NCBI GenBank assembly: GCA_033239525.1
Contig: BSYO01000004.1
Coordinates: 22,482,037 to 22,546,036 of the forward strand
DNA length: 64,000 nucleotides
Source: Nepenthes gracilis
Taxonomy: Eukaryota; Streptophyta; Magnoliopsida; Caryophyllales; Nepenthaceae
Reading direction: 5' to 3'
Shown here one piece after another: positions 50,801 to 63,569 of this stretch. Position 1 is the first letter of the stretch. Every line of letters starts with the position of its first letter. A program made the position numbers and the translations under genes. The notes under the pieces are model-generated. The model was given only the letters and a program-made list of their open reading frames with translations, made no database searches and was not told the DNA's origin.

Positions 50801-51093
50801 AGTGATACTGCATACAAATTATCAGACGTATGAAAAAGAAAAAAAAAATGAACCTTCACTTTTTGGAAATGGCACAGTGATGGGATTTCCTTGGAGATAT
50901 GACTTCTGTTGTAGAGGCTTTGAGTCATTTTTGCCAACAAGAAGAGAAGACTCTGCAGATAGAATGAGCAAGAGAATAAATTCTCCTTACAAATGAGAAG
51001 GGGGAGAGCCCGTAGGTGGGAGAGAGAGAGACCTCTGGAGGAAGATGGGTGGCTGTGCTCCACTTGCAAAAGGTCTTTGCTCCTGTTCCCCAT
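47863..51093 (-). CDS. Unrecognised protein with conserved core and acidic tail
   Basis: Likely coding exons: 51093-50991 (tentative), 48640-48570, 48473-48411, 48165-47863; total 179 aa with consistent phases. The last three exons are well supported: LGKVKDFIGVISEANRNLRL, YAKDKPEEYDIEVLTGNESE, YIKMDLMLGIADLHTPESLA, AAAEAAIAGCQ, then a Ser/Glu/Asp-rich tail and SKIIELS at the end. The first exon (MGNRSKDLLQVEHSHPSSS...) was chosen because its ATG has a good context and its GTAAGG donor gives exactly the phase needed. An alternative first exon elsewhere in the 2.3-kb intron is possible. I recall no function for this family and assign none. Confidence 0.7.
49640..50050. repeat. Degenerate GCTTG/GCTCG-rich repeat in an intron
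   Basis: Variants of GGCTTGAGCTTGGTTTG, GAGCTGCGCTCAAAC and CTTAGGCTTGGCTCATTTG recur on both strands within about 400 bp. Such GCTCG/GCTTG-rich sequences are common in plant non-autonomous transposons. No clean terminal repeats were found. Confidence 0.4.
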
Positions 51094-51229
51094 CTCTCCG
51101 GGGCGGCGGCCACGGGGGCAGAATGTTTGGCAACGTCAGTTCAGCGGAATACAGGAAACAGGCACTAGGCAAGTCGTCGGCAGAGGTGGCGAGCTCTATT
51201 CTTTTATTTCTAAATTTTTTTAAATAAGG

Positions 51230-54040
51230 GGTAGTGTTGCAAATAAATGAATTTCTGGGGATGAATTGATCATATTGGTATGAATTTTTTATATAATTTT
51301 AACACAACATCGGTTCCACTGTTTATATAATTTTATTATAAGTTTATTAGTATATATAAATATATGTATATAAATTATGTTATTTGATAATGAGTAAAAA
51401 ACCTCTCTAAAATATTTATTAAATGTTAATTATTGTAAATATTATCAATAATTTTTAGATAGTATCATTAATTTCTTATTTTTAACTTCAGTTAAAATGC
51501 TAATAATTTTATTTAAATCATGTAGTATTAAATATATATATTTCAAATAGACTCATTTATATAAATATAAAAGATAACTAATCAAAACTAAAAATAACAT
51601 CGACACGTATAAAATAAAACTCTAGAATATATAAGTATTTATTTTTAGGTCTAGGGCAGTCCTAAATATTTATAAGAAGAGCCAATCTCGATAGGCCATA
51701 CCTCGAGCCAAAACAACAAAACATGTGCCATAACTATACAGTGAAAAAGATAAAATTAAGCTGATCTTTTTTCAGGCCAAACTAAAATGGCAGAATAAGA
51801 TCATAATTAACTGACATCAACTTAAATAAAACCAAGTATGTAATTACAGCGAAGGCAGCCTGCTAGTCTCCCACCTCAACATTCCTACCAATCGACTCCT
51901 AGGAATGCTTAAAACAAATGGTCATAATCTTGTTTATTTTGAATTTGACAAATTAATTTTTTTTTTTGATAAATAATAATAATAGCAAAAACATGAACCC
52001 TACTATATAGGGTTGAATATATGAATTTGATTTCATCATTTTTTTACTTAATTTTATGTAATATCTACATAAAATTAATTCTGTCTCTTTATTTTTTTCC
52101 AAAGCATAATTAACTTTATTTATTAATATATGATTTTTTTGATATATATTTTAAGTGTTTAATTTGTTTATATAATTTCTTTGATTTTATAAGTAAATTT
52201 CAATTCCAAAGTACACTTAATGTAATTATCAATTATCCAGTAAGTGTCTCACAAAGTATAACAACTTGCACAGATCACGCAAAAAACAAAATGAAATCAT
52301 TTACTAGTAGTTATATTGTTTAATCATAATAGCGATAATTTAAAAGAATTCAAAGATATGATGGGTAAAAATATGAAGAGAATGATGAAAAAATGTTTTT
52401 TTTTAATTTTTTTGTGTATATAATTTTATAACAAGTTATTATTTTATGGGAGAATAGAATCATCAAAATTGGGAAAGTTATAATAATATAATTATACAAA
52501 CAATCTGAATTGAAAAATATCAAATATCTAATTTAAAAATAATATCATTATATATATCATAATATATATATATATATATATAAGTAGTTTAAATTAAAAA
52601 ATAGTAATCTTCTAATTTATAAAGAATATAATATCATTTATAGTGAAAGATATTATGTTTTTACTATCTCTCTACAAAATTAAAATGATTTAGAAAAAAA
52701 CCATATTGAATTAAAAAATTAAATTAACATGGCGATTAAGTAGATGGGTTTATATAAAAATATAAACCAATTAATCAGTCAAGAAACCAAAAAGAGGAGA
52801 AAGGTGCCTTCTCTGAGGTGATGATATATAAAATAATAATTAATTTTGATATATATTTGACGTTTATGAAATATATTATTATGAATAATTTAAATACTGA
52901 TGTGGCTATTGTAATATAAAAAAAAGTGTCATTGAGTTAAAGAATATCTATATCATATAAAAACCAATAAAGTTAAAAAAATTCACATGTAATATCAATA
53001 AAAGCGTGATATTTAATTTTAATATTAGAACAAGTAAAAACAGTTTACTTTTTACTATACCAAGAGATAACCAAACCCCTTAAAGGACAAAAAAATTAAG
53101 TGAATCATCGATCATTAGAGTTATCTACCTAATCAATATTAGAATATTATTGGAGTTTCAATGAAGAGGTGGAAGAAAAATGTATCCTATAAAATATAAC
53201 GCTATTCACATAATAAAAAATACAAAGAATAGCTACATGGTAAATAGAAAGTAGAGCCAATATGAATTGACTAACAAGTTGTACAGACAGATAATATCAG
53301 ATTTGATAACAGTGAGATATATAATACTTCCAATTAATTTGTGATAAAAGGTGATATTAAAAAGAGGCTCACCATTTAGCTGCATAGAATTTGATGTTAT
53401 GTTCAACAGGAATCACAGCAATCTTATAGTTAGTGAGTTCAATAAGAGAAAGAAGACTGAAAACATACTTAGCCTATATTAAATGGTAGCTACTAAAGGT
53501 AAAAATTACCACAAATTTAAAGAAGTAGCAAAAAAATAAAAAAAATCCCTTACTTTAAAGTGTTGATCCAAAAAATATTTAAACTCAAAAATATTAGAAT
53601 TATCATTACTAATAATAATCATGTGATAAACATAGAGTAAGAGAATAGTCATATTGGTGGCAATATGACAAATAAAAAGGGAAAGTTATAAGGATTAGAG
53701 ACAAATTTAAATTATAAAATAGTATAACTGAGTTTGGTAAACTAAGCACAGAAATTTTGCTTAAAATCATATAATATTCATTAAAGATGGTATACTTATT
53801 CAGAAGAATAAGGATAATTGAGAGGGTTTGCGTAAACTTTTACTGTCAAGTCTTCATGAAAAAATATATTATTTACATTTATTTAAAATAAAGATCATTG
53901 ATGTCACGTCCCACATTCTTACATCCGTTATTAACCTTATTCATATATATTATCTTTTTGCCCAATAATATTGCTTGTTATAATCGAAGGGAATGTGTGC
54001 TTACCTTATAATTATCTGTATATCACAACAAATCATAATA
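51230..54040. other. AT-rich intergenic DNA, no gene seen
   Basis: The stretch is AT-rich with a TA run near 52562-52583. I found no frame with a known domain, no plausible exon series and no RNA gene. Copia-like words may be present in 53000-53900 but are too decayed to call. Confidence 0.5.
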
Positions 54041-54047
54041 CATAGAA

Positions 54048-54350
54048 ACTAAAATGATATCACATCATCAATGGCTCTGACATCCGTTCAATAATTAATA
54101 TGATGTCAATTTGGTGATAAGAAAAGATATTAACTAAAATCCCAAACTTATCTTATAAAATTTAAAACTTACAAGATAACGATATCATAATATATAAGAT
54201 CCAAAATGATGCCACAACATCAATGACTCTGGCATCCATTCAACAATTAATACGATATCAACTTCTTGATAAGGAAATGTGTTAGCTAAAATTTTAAACT
54301 CATCTTATAAAATTTAAAACTTACAAGATAACCATATCAAATTTACAAAC
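54048..54350. repeat. Two-copy tandem repeat, unit about 150 bp
   Basis: The phrase CTTATAAAATTTAAAACTTA, followed by CAAGATAAC, occurs in both copies at an offset of about 152 bp. It is preceded in both by AAAATGAT(A/G)(T/C)CAC, CATCAATG(G/A)CTCTG(A/G)CATCC and AATTAATA(T/C)GAT words. The copies differ by scattered substitutions. Confidence 0.8.
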
Positions 54351-55269
54351 ACATTTCTAAATTACCATTACTAAAATAAGTACATTCTGAGATACTTATA
54401 AAATTTACAAGTTCATACATCATCACTTAAACTAAATTAGTTACATTATTACTAATTATAATATAACAAATATTTCTTTTTTACTTTTATTCACCAAGTA
54501 TAAACTTCTATGAAATATCTGACGGGAAAGAGAAATAGTAAGATAGTGAGCCAAGTGCTTAACAATAATATAATAATTAAGAATATGTATATTTTATTTA
54601 AAAATATATCATAGGAAAGAATAAGAATCATGATACATTCAAAAATATATATATACTTTCAAAATATTTTTTATGATGTAATTAATTTTTTTTCTTATAC
54701 ATAATTCTTTTTAATTGTCAGCACTTATTACCTTACATATCTTGAGGAATTGAGGCTAGTAGGCATTACCAACTAATGGAACAGTCAATCGAAGAAATGA
54801 TTGTATATACTTTTACACAATCTAAAACCATAAGCTCCTATTTAACAGCCAAAGATGGGCTGTCCAAACCTATTATTTTTTGGTAAAAAGGGTCTAACAG
54901 TAGTCTTATTACCCCACGGTGAAGAGGCAAACCTCGATTTTCACTATAAGATTCTAAGACACATTAGGAAATACTATTCGCTAAAATAAATTTTTGGTTC
55001 AATTTTTTTACTTCTTAAAATTTTTTAGTGTAAGCCCTTATACTATTCTTTCTTCTTCTTTTTAATTTTCTCATCTTAGAAAAAATTCATATTTTCATAG
55101 TATTATATTAGTTTTCACTTATATATAAACATATCATATAGATCCATAATAAAATCATATTAACGCATATTATAAAAATAAGATCATATAAGTTTTCATA
55201 TGTGTTGGACTTAATTTTTAGGAAAGATATCATTCGGCTTCCTATCCATGAATCTCATAATTTACCTGT

Positions 55270-56220
55270 TTATCAACCGGTTGGATTACCTTTTATTTTC
55301 TTTAACTAGTTTAGTCAAGTGGCTGGTTTATGGACCGATTCGACATTCCTTAACATTTTATCGATTTTATCACATAAGCCGATTTATCATTATCCATATA
55401 TCAAGTGGCCGGTTTATCATTTTAAATGATATATATGAACCGGTTAACTTAATTAATTCATATGCTGAATTTTGAGTTGGTTGCTGAAACTAATTTGCTT
55501 TCCTCTTTTTGCAGTTGGTTTACTTAATGGTTGGCTGGTTCACTTGATATTTAATCAGTCTACTATCTTAGTATGTCATATATGACCGGTTCATTAATTA
55601 TTTTTCAACCGGTTCACCCATTTTTAGCAAAACTGCCAAATTGGTATAGCGAACGGTTCAATGGCAGTGTCAAGTTTTGGGGCTGGTTCAATGGTCAAAT
55701 TACCATATGAAATTATTTCATTTATATTTTTAAAATCAGCACATAATTTTGGACCGATTTATATAAATTTTCTAATTTTACACTTACCCAATTCAAAGTA
55801 ATACATTGATTTTTTATTCCAAAGTCTGTTTCTAATCGGTTCAGTGACACATTTCTTTCCTTGGGATAAATTGACTAGATTTTGAAAAGATGTTTTAACA
55901 CCAAATTTATGAAATATTGTCGATTCATTAAAGTGTTATAATTAATTTTTATGGAGCTTGAATCGGTTGAAAACCTGGTGAAAAACAACAGCTAAATATG
56001 AGTATCAGTAGCTAATCTATTTTTAGTTGGTTCAATCTACTAGTCAACTTTATTTCCATCGAACCGATTAGTTTTATGAAAAATAATTTTGCTCCAAAAA
56101 TATGATAATTTAGGCAATATCTTAACAGTATTTACATTATAAATTTCATGATATGAATCGGTCAAATATGGTATGCATAAATCAAATATTAGTAAGGTTC
56201 AGCAATCGATTCTGCCTATT
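55270..56220. repeat. Cluster of ACCGGTT / ATCGGTT-like motifs
   Basis: About twenty variants of (A/G)(A/T)(C/T)CGGTT or its reverse complement occur in under 1 kb of otherwise AT-rich DNA. Examples are CAACCGGTTGG (about 55275), GACCGGTTCA (about 55584), CAACCGGTTCACC (about 55606), CTAATCGGTTCAG (about 55834), GAATCGGTTGAAA (about 55961) and GAACCGATTAG (about 56060). Spacing is irregular, so this is not a simple tandem repeat. It resembles subterminal or LTR-internal repeats of plant transposons. Confidence 0.6.
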
Positions 56221-56229
56221 ATATGAATT

Positions 56230-57870
56230 TGATTTTTGCTTTATCTAGCATGGTGATGACATAAATTTAGAATATTGGGACGACAAAATTCAAAGATAAT
56301 AACAACAATTTAACAATAAATTAAAGAGGTAGCAGAGTTCTTACCCGATTTAATGAGAATTTGAATCTGATCTCTAACTTTCTCAACTGGTTCTTGCTTT
56401 CTAGGTTCTGTTTTTCTCCCTCTGTTCTTTCTAATTTTTCCATCTGTCTCTTCCGGCTTTCTTTTCCTTTCTCTTATTTATTCTCTTATTACCAAACTAA
56501 TTTGGAATTGCCGCCTATCCATTTTGTTGGCAAACTCTCGGCTGCTCCCCATGTTAAATCAACTACCATTGCTGATTTAATTGGTGCTAATTTTTTATAC
56601 ATATATATTCCTTTATTATGCCATGTGTCCCTTCTCTTTTTAGGAAAATTTTTATTTTTTAATTAATTAATTTAATTGGTAAATTAGGGAGATTTAGTGG
56701 AAACCAAGTCCCTTCCTCTCCTTAGAACTGTGTCCAACTTTTCTTCTTCGTTTCTTTCTTCAATTTTTCTATCCTTCAAAATTTTGACTAAATGTTAAAT
56801 TTTATACCATGTGTGCCGTGTGTGTAAGGGTTCTTATACCATGTATGAATTTAATTTAATTTATACTTAGTTACTGGTGAGGTGTGCATGAAATCAGTAC
56901 TTAGCACTTGCTGATTTTTTTAGCAGCCGTGGGTGTGTGTGTATTTTTTACATATTTTCTTGGATGTTTTCAATAAGGTATAATGTTATCATGTATGTGG
57001 GGGACTCTTATACTGTGCACAAGTTGAATTCCTAATTGATTTATTGGAATTTTGTATGAAAATTATGCTGCTGAGCAGCTTGCTGATGTCAGGGTTCCTT
57101 GCTGAATTTTAGCTAAGTGTGTGTGTGTGTGTTTATGGATTGGAATATATAGAATTTCCTTAATTAATTTAATTTATATTATATTTGATCAATCGGGTTA
57201 AATTCAATTATTAATTGGGTATAAATTTGGTGACCAAGATATCTTATTGTCAACCGAAATTAATTTGATAGCTAATCGATTAAATATTCGTTAATTAAAT
57301 TATTTTTTTATCATTTATTCTATCTCTTATTAACTGCAATTGAAATCGATTTTATCAATTAATTTATTATTATATTTTATGGTGAGTTTCTGGATTCTAA
57401 ATTTTTATTATTTATTAATTTTAATTTTACATATATTAGTTTAGCTTACTTAATTATGATATATAAAATCTCAATCTCTACAATTGACGTATAATTACTA
57501 TATTTAATAGTAATCAAACATAAATAATACAGGTAATAAAAGCAAAAGATTCTAGATTTCCTCTATCTTAAATATCCAAAATAAAAATACGATTTTCACT
57601 GACATAACATCAACTTACCCTACTTCAAAACCCAAAAAATAAGAGTAAGTCAAATGTCAGACAAATGATATAATTAATAATATTAAAATATAATAAAATA
57701 TCTCAAATAATAATAATAAATATATTCAAGATTAAAAATAATATATAATAAATCAATAACTATTAAAAATGTAATGCCATGTCATAACCACGACTCAAAA
57801 ATTAATAAGATAATTAAAATATTGAGAATATAATTAGAATTTCATTGAATCTTGATGCGTTTAGATCCGA
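56230..57870. other. AT-rich intergenic DNA, no gene seen
   Basis: There is a pyrimidine-rich stretch near 56400-56470, a GT run near 57118-57132, and general AT-rich sequence. The 101-codon frame at 56361-56666 is low-complexity with no recognised domain. Confidence 0.45.
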
Positions 57871-57879
57871 ATTTCAAAT

Positions 57880-58900
57880 AGATTCGAGATGATCCGTTTG
57901 TCCCCGCTTACACTGCTTCTGTGTTGGATCCTCGCACACCACTAAATGCGAGCGGGAGGTCAGGCGTGTCGGCGAAAATTATCCCACCGAAAACACTCCG
58001 ATACTCAAGTCAGTAAAATACCTTAGAAAGATAAGAAAGTTATTGAAACTGAAAATTATGAAAGAGAGAGGGAGAGAGTGGGTATTCCAAATGAAAGAGA
58101 GACGAAGCTGTCTTCTTGAATCTGGAAGGAGGGGAGGTAGTAAACGACCATGAGAGGTACGCTTGTATACCTTAGGTTTTTTTTTTTATAGCAGAGATTA
58201 GAGAAGTGTCGTCATTGTATTCGCAGTAGCATGCGAGAGCGTTAGCAACAGAAAGTGTCAATAGCAGAGAACGTAGGTAACTGAGGGCGTTTGTTTTACA
58301 TTATAGAAAGCATGCATTGAATGATAATTTAAAGGTTTATTTATAATTGAGAGGACGATCTTCCTTCTTTGGAATGAGTGATTCACTCTGTGATTCATAG
58401 TTGGCTTGCCTTTTGAAGAAGGTGCTAGTTGCAAAACTAAACGAGGTTGTTTCTTTCGAGGCGGCCAACACCTTTCCAAGTCGGTCACCTTCCTTCTGTG
58501 CATGTTACCGTTGGAGAGCCCTAATTGGTAATGATTTGGAAAAATCTAGCGCCTTTCTTATTCCAAAGGCGCCAATTTTGTCAATATCCATTTTGGGTGC
58601 CAGTTGGGATCGTGAGAGATACCTGGAAAGCCATTACTGGCCGCCTGATGGATCACGGGCTCGAATGGACCAGGCCCATTACTGTAGAAAAGCCTCTTTT
58701 GGGCCCAACATATAGTGCGCAGACGGTCAACGTTTGAGTTGACCGCCTGTGTGCGCATTGGCAGCCCGACAGTCAACCCCAGCGTTGACCATTCTGGACC
58801 TTTTAGCTCTTGGACCTATTTTTCAACTAGGCCGTTAAAGTGTTGATCGTCATTTTGGGCTCCCGCTGACCTTTGGGGCCAGTCCATTTCGGATATACCC
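57880..58900. mobile_element. LTR-like block (possible solo LTR or fragment)
   Basis: GC-richer sequence in AT-rich surroundings. It has GCGAGCGGGAGGTCAGGCG and CACTCCGATACTCAAGTCAG (about 57950-58015), phrases of a style I associate with plant LTR leaders. GGGCCCA words and a cluster of TTGAC words follow (58730-58790). No partner LTR, gag or pol was found here. The ends and orientation are not established. Confidence 0.4.
58717..58756. promoter_or_regulatory. Inverted repeat carrying two W-box words
   Basis: The arms GCGCAGACGGTCAAC (58717-58731) and GTTGACCGCCTGTGTGCGC (58738-58756) are near inverse complements around a 6-bp spacer. Each arm contains the WRKY-binding core TTGAC or GTCAA. 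Two more W-box-type words follow near 58771 and 58783. Within an LTR-like block this could be a stress-responsive U3 segment (inference). Confidence 0.45.
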
Positions 58901-59044
58901 ATCAAATCTAAATATCAATAATTATATAGGTTTTATTGAACCTATTTTAACAAAGACCCCAATTATATGAGATATCATTAAAAAATCTCCTTAGATATTA
59001 TTATATCATTGTAAACCAATAGTTACACTCCTACCATCGACGGT

Positions 59045-59245
59045 TGAGTAAAATCCACATGGTACAAATGCTTGTGAGGTTAACAAGCAATCAATTGCAT
59101 GATCTTATGATATCTTACTACCGGTAATATATAAAGTATCAAACTCATAAAATTCACACGGTACCAATGATTGAAAGGTTAATAGGCAATCAATTTTATG
59201 ATCTTATGATATCTTATTACTTGTAATGTATAATTATCGAACTCA
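59045..59245. repeat. Two-copy tandem repeat, unit about 100 bp
   Basis: GATCTTATGATATCTTA occurs at about 59101 and 59200. In both copies it is preceded by GG(T/A)AC(A/C)AATG, AGGTTAA(C/T)A(A/G)GCAATCAATT and followed by GTAAT(A/G)TATAA. The copies differ by a few substitutions. Confidence 0.8.
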
Positions 59246-59249
59246 AATA

Positions 59250-60230
59250 ATGATCAATATCTTAGTTAAAATATGTCGCACTCATATTCTCGTGGTCTAA
59301 CTATGATCCAAGCCCAAATAAAGTAAAGCACTTTCTATCCCTATATTCTTGATATTACTCAGGATTATCATTCACAAAGACAAAATACCCATATCCTCGA
59401 TGTATACACGAGATCCTCATCCACAAAGTTAGAACACTAAACTAATTTGTCAAACCCAACACTGATTAATACAATATCTCTTAATATCTCAATATATATT
59501 ATTTACAGAATTATAAACATCCATCTAAAAATAAAAATGCCTTAAACTACCAGACGTAGAATTAATATCGAACAAATGTAGAATATTTTAAGTTTTCTTA
59601 GAGCTCATATATCTCTATACCTTTGTATTTTTGTACACTTTGGCCAAGTTAACTTTAGAATATTAATAATTTTAGATCAATAAAATATAAATAAAATACA
59701 ATAAAAAATAAAAATAAAAAAAGAATATTGAAAATCATTATTGGATGCCTATAAACCGTACAAAAGTTTTTCAAGTTTTATATTCATAAAAATTGTTTTA
59801 TTTTCATATTATCTTATTTACTATAATCATAAATATGAAAAAAAAAATGTACACAATCTAAATTAATGCCAACAAAATTACCAAAAAAATAAGAAAAAAA
59901 TTTAAAAATAAACTAAATATCTAATTGTCCCTTAAAATTTTTACCTAATTCTCATTAAACTTATCGGGGTATTAATCTCATTTCAAATGCCATAAAAGTA
60001 CATCATATTTTATCAACACTGAATAAAGATAGTGAACTACCCCTTTTTTTTCTTGAATTATTTTGGCTAATTATAATAGGGTCCAACTGAAATAATAACA
60101 AATCCCAAATAGTATCCATATATTAATCATAATAAAACATGAATTACCTATTGTCACAAACATATTTATTTATCATATAAACTGTTAGAGACTTTTATCT
60201 AATTGGTATATTTCGTGACCATATATATTA
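59250..60230. other. AT-rich intergenic DNA, no gene seen
   Basis: No exon, RNA gene or defined element was recognised. The sequence is AT-rich with poly(A) runs near 59700-59850. Confidence 0.5.
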
Positions 60231-60239
60231 TTGTATCGA

Positions 60240-61080
60240 TGTTGGGTTGTGGATTGTTAGTTTAAAGTCGGTTCGGTCCGCCCTCAAGTCGCTCGAGCCC
60301 ATCCAAAGCCTGCCCGCTCGCCATGAGCTCGTTTCCCGCTCGAGCGCAAAAAACAGATTGGTAGCCGCTCGCCTGTCGCTCGCTAGCCCCTCGAGCCGAA
60401 AATTCAGTAGGTCGCCCGCTCGTTGCTCTCCCTCCGGCTGCTCGAGCGCCCGCAGGGTTTCCCACGAAACCCTACATTGAGACCCGCTGCCAGCCGCCAA
60501 CGGGCAGATTTTGAGAAGCGTTTTTGGCTCCACTATAAATTGATATCTTATTTTCTTGAACCCTACACGCATCCATTGATATCTTGTGAAGCCATTAAAC
60601 TTGATTCATGCTCCATTGATTTTGCTTCTAAAAACCAAAAGACATATTTGATCTTCATGTTCTAGATTTTCTCATTTTCTTTTTCTTTTTCTTTTTCCAT
60701 TCAAACCTTCCATCCTTCTACCTGCGTTGGAGACGTTGGTTTGTGAAAAGGAGATCCGATCGTGGTTGGCAATTCAAGTGACACGAGAGGGAAGATTGAC
60801 GTGATGATAATATCGCGGGCAAAAGGAGTTCTAGGGATCACGTGACAGTAAGTCGGTTAGGTTTTCGTAGTGTATTGCTTCCTGCCGTTGAAACCCGATA
60901 CCGTATCATTTCAATTCGCGCCTTTATTATTATTGTTAATCATTATATATATTATGCATCTTGTTGCCTCAAGATCTCCCCAGATTTGAAATATCCTTTA
61001 CGTATAAATTTATTATTCTTACTTTCCGCTATAATTTTCGCAAACTCCACGTTAGCACCAAAACGTGCTTTTTCATAAAC
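60240..61080 (+). mobile_element. LTR-like block with CTCG-rich U3 and TATA box
   Basis: A CTCG/CTCGAG-rich segment (60285-60455, about ten such words) is followed by TATAAAT at 60534-60540. A pyrimidine-rich leader and GC-richer sequence run on to about 60900. This is the usual order of a plant LTR U3, TATA and leader. No paired copy, gag or pol is present in the window, so a solo LTR or fragment is likeliest. Frames within it are low-complexity and not considered genes. Confidence 0.4.
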
Positions 61081-61084
61081 GATT

Positions 61085-63560
61085 GGCTAGAATATAAATC
61101 GTCACCTCAACAAATAATAAGTTGAAACAAGAGTGCTCAATAGGCATTTTCATCATTCAATTCCTACTATTCCTAGATATTAAAGCCGAGATTCGATAAT
61201 ATAATACTAAATTACATATTTTATAGTATAAGAATAATAATTATGAATACATAAATGTACCTAATAAATGTATAAATGATTCGCGCAAAAATTACTCATT
61301 GCCTCTGTCAGAGGTAAGATGAACAAATTTTAGTATTCAACGTAATATTTTTAGTACTCAATTACCAACACTGTAAAAATTAAATTCATATTCTGTCAAA
61401 TAAATGATTATAACACTCATATCATAGTACACAAACGGCAATTATCGGTGTAAATATATTAATATAACATATAAATAGTTTGCTAAAAAATGGTTCAGAA
61501 TCAATAATTTTCACTTTCTCTTAGCATTGTTCATCTTCTTCCTCGAATGTATGTCACTGTTCACTCCATTTTTTCAGATTTTACAGTGAATTAAACTTTA
61601 TGAAATGATTTTAATTATTATCAAACAAATTAATATCACTGTATTCTATAAGATTTAACAGCAATCTTGTAATTAAATGGTACTAAAATTATGATAAAAG
61701 AGAGAGAATTCACTTGAAATTTAATTGCTTCTCTGGGCATCTACAGCAGCTAATCAGTAGCAGTGATAAGGCAACGATGGCAGTGTCTCACTCCCCCCCC
61801 CCTCTCCTCGCATGAGTGGGTGAAGAAAGAAATTAATATTTTTAATGACAACATTTAATTTAATTAACATTAATTTTATTATTAATGTCATATATACATA
61901 AACATGTAATAGTATTACAGGACATTATAATTATTATTCTCAAATATTAAAAATAATTATTAAAATATTTTTCTAATGGTCCTAAGGACCCCTCATATGC
62001 AGACTCAACACAAATTTGGTTTATAATTAAAAGTATATTAATTATTCTTACTAATGACCAATTCAAATTAATAGCCTAATGAATCCAAATTAAAATACTG
62101 GAGCATTATAATTCAAAATTTGTAATATCATATACAAAATTTTAACATATTTTATTTGGCCAATATTACCACTAATATATTATACTTAAGAATGAAATTT
62201 TATTTTACCAAAAAATCAAACTTGAGTTTATGCTATCAAGGTTTTTTTATGCCTCCCAATTAGATCAGATTAAAATCAAATTATCTAACCTATTTAATAC
62301 AGTTAACTCAAAATTTTATGAGAATTAATTATTATATAAAAATATTATCAGTGAATATGATCATAAATTTAGGCCAAAATATTTTTTTATGTTGGTCATG
62401 ATGATATGTAAAAATGTTATATTTGGCCCAATTTATAATAAATTTTTATAAATATTTTTTTATTTTAAATTAATATTAAGTTTTTAAAAAATTATTTTGG
62501 TAGTTACATTCTTGCTTGCATAATTAATAATATTTTATATGAAAATTATTTAATAAAATATGTATTAAATATTATAATTTTTAAAATATTATATATATTT
62601 AAATATTTTTAAATAAATATAAATTTTAATTAAATATATTTAAAATAAAAAATATCTATATATCAATTAAAATCGATCTATTCAACTTAAATAAATAATT
62701 AATTAAATACCTCAGCACACATTACTAAATTCAGACTGCAAGTATCCTAGTCTATGGCTGACAGACAGAGATTTCTCTTTTCCATAGTTGGGCTGGTTTT
62801 TGCAGCTTTTCATGGTCAATTTATCCTCCCAAAAAACAAAATTAATTAAATTTAATAATCATAATTTAGTCAAATCATTAATAAATTATTAAAAATATAT
62901 ATAATTATCTATAAATTAAATTTAATTGATAATAAATATATATGATAATTATATATTTTTGTTAATATTAATTCATTCTAATTTAGACACCACCTTATGC
63001 TAAGATAATGTCAAGTTTGAGTGGAGATTTTTTTTAATTATTAGCATACTATATAAATATTTTTGGTATTTAATATTATATAATGAGATCTTTAATTGAA
63101 TTTTTGGTGATTTTTAAAACCTAAATATATATATTTATATTTATGGATTTAAGATCTCAATATTTAGAATTAAATTTCAAGATTTTGAACATAATTATCA
63201 ACCCCAAAAAATTTAAAAATAATAACTATGATCATGTGACATAGATATTAGTTTAAAACATTTAAATTTCTATAAATCTAAAAAAAATTAAAAAGTTAAA
63301 TATTGTAATTTTATCATTGTGTTATAAAAAAGCCATTTATATTATTTAAATTCATTAATTTTGTATTAAATTTAAAATTTTTAATCGGACATGAAAAAAA
63401 TTAGGCATAAAAGGAAATCACCATAGCAATTTGTTAAATAATTATCTCCAACTGGAAAAATAAAAAATCCTTGATTCTTGATGATTTCATTATGAAAAAA
63501 ATTATTTTTTTACCACCTGTTTTAGAGTATATAAATTAAAAATAATTAGAAATATTTTAA
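61085..63560. other. AT-rich intergenic DNA, no gene seen
   Basis: Very AT-rich, with a short C run near 61792-61802. I found no coding exon, RNA gene or clear repeat boundary. Confidence 0.5.
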
Positions 63561-63569
63561 TAATGATGG

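Noticed and set aside
58401..58776. Overlapping frames on both strands
   Set aside because: They fall in the LTR-like GC-richer block, overlap one another and show no known domain.
60228..60665. Arg/Ser-rich and Ala-rich frames on both strands
   Set aside because: These are low-complexity translations of the CTCG-rich repeat; no domain or splice structure.
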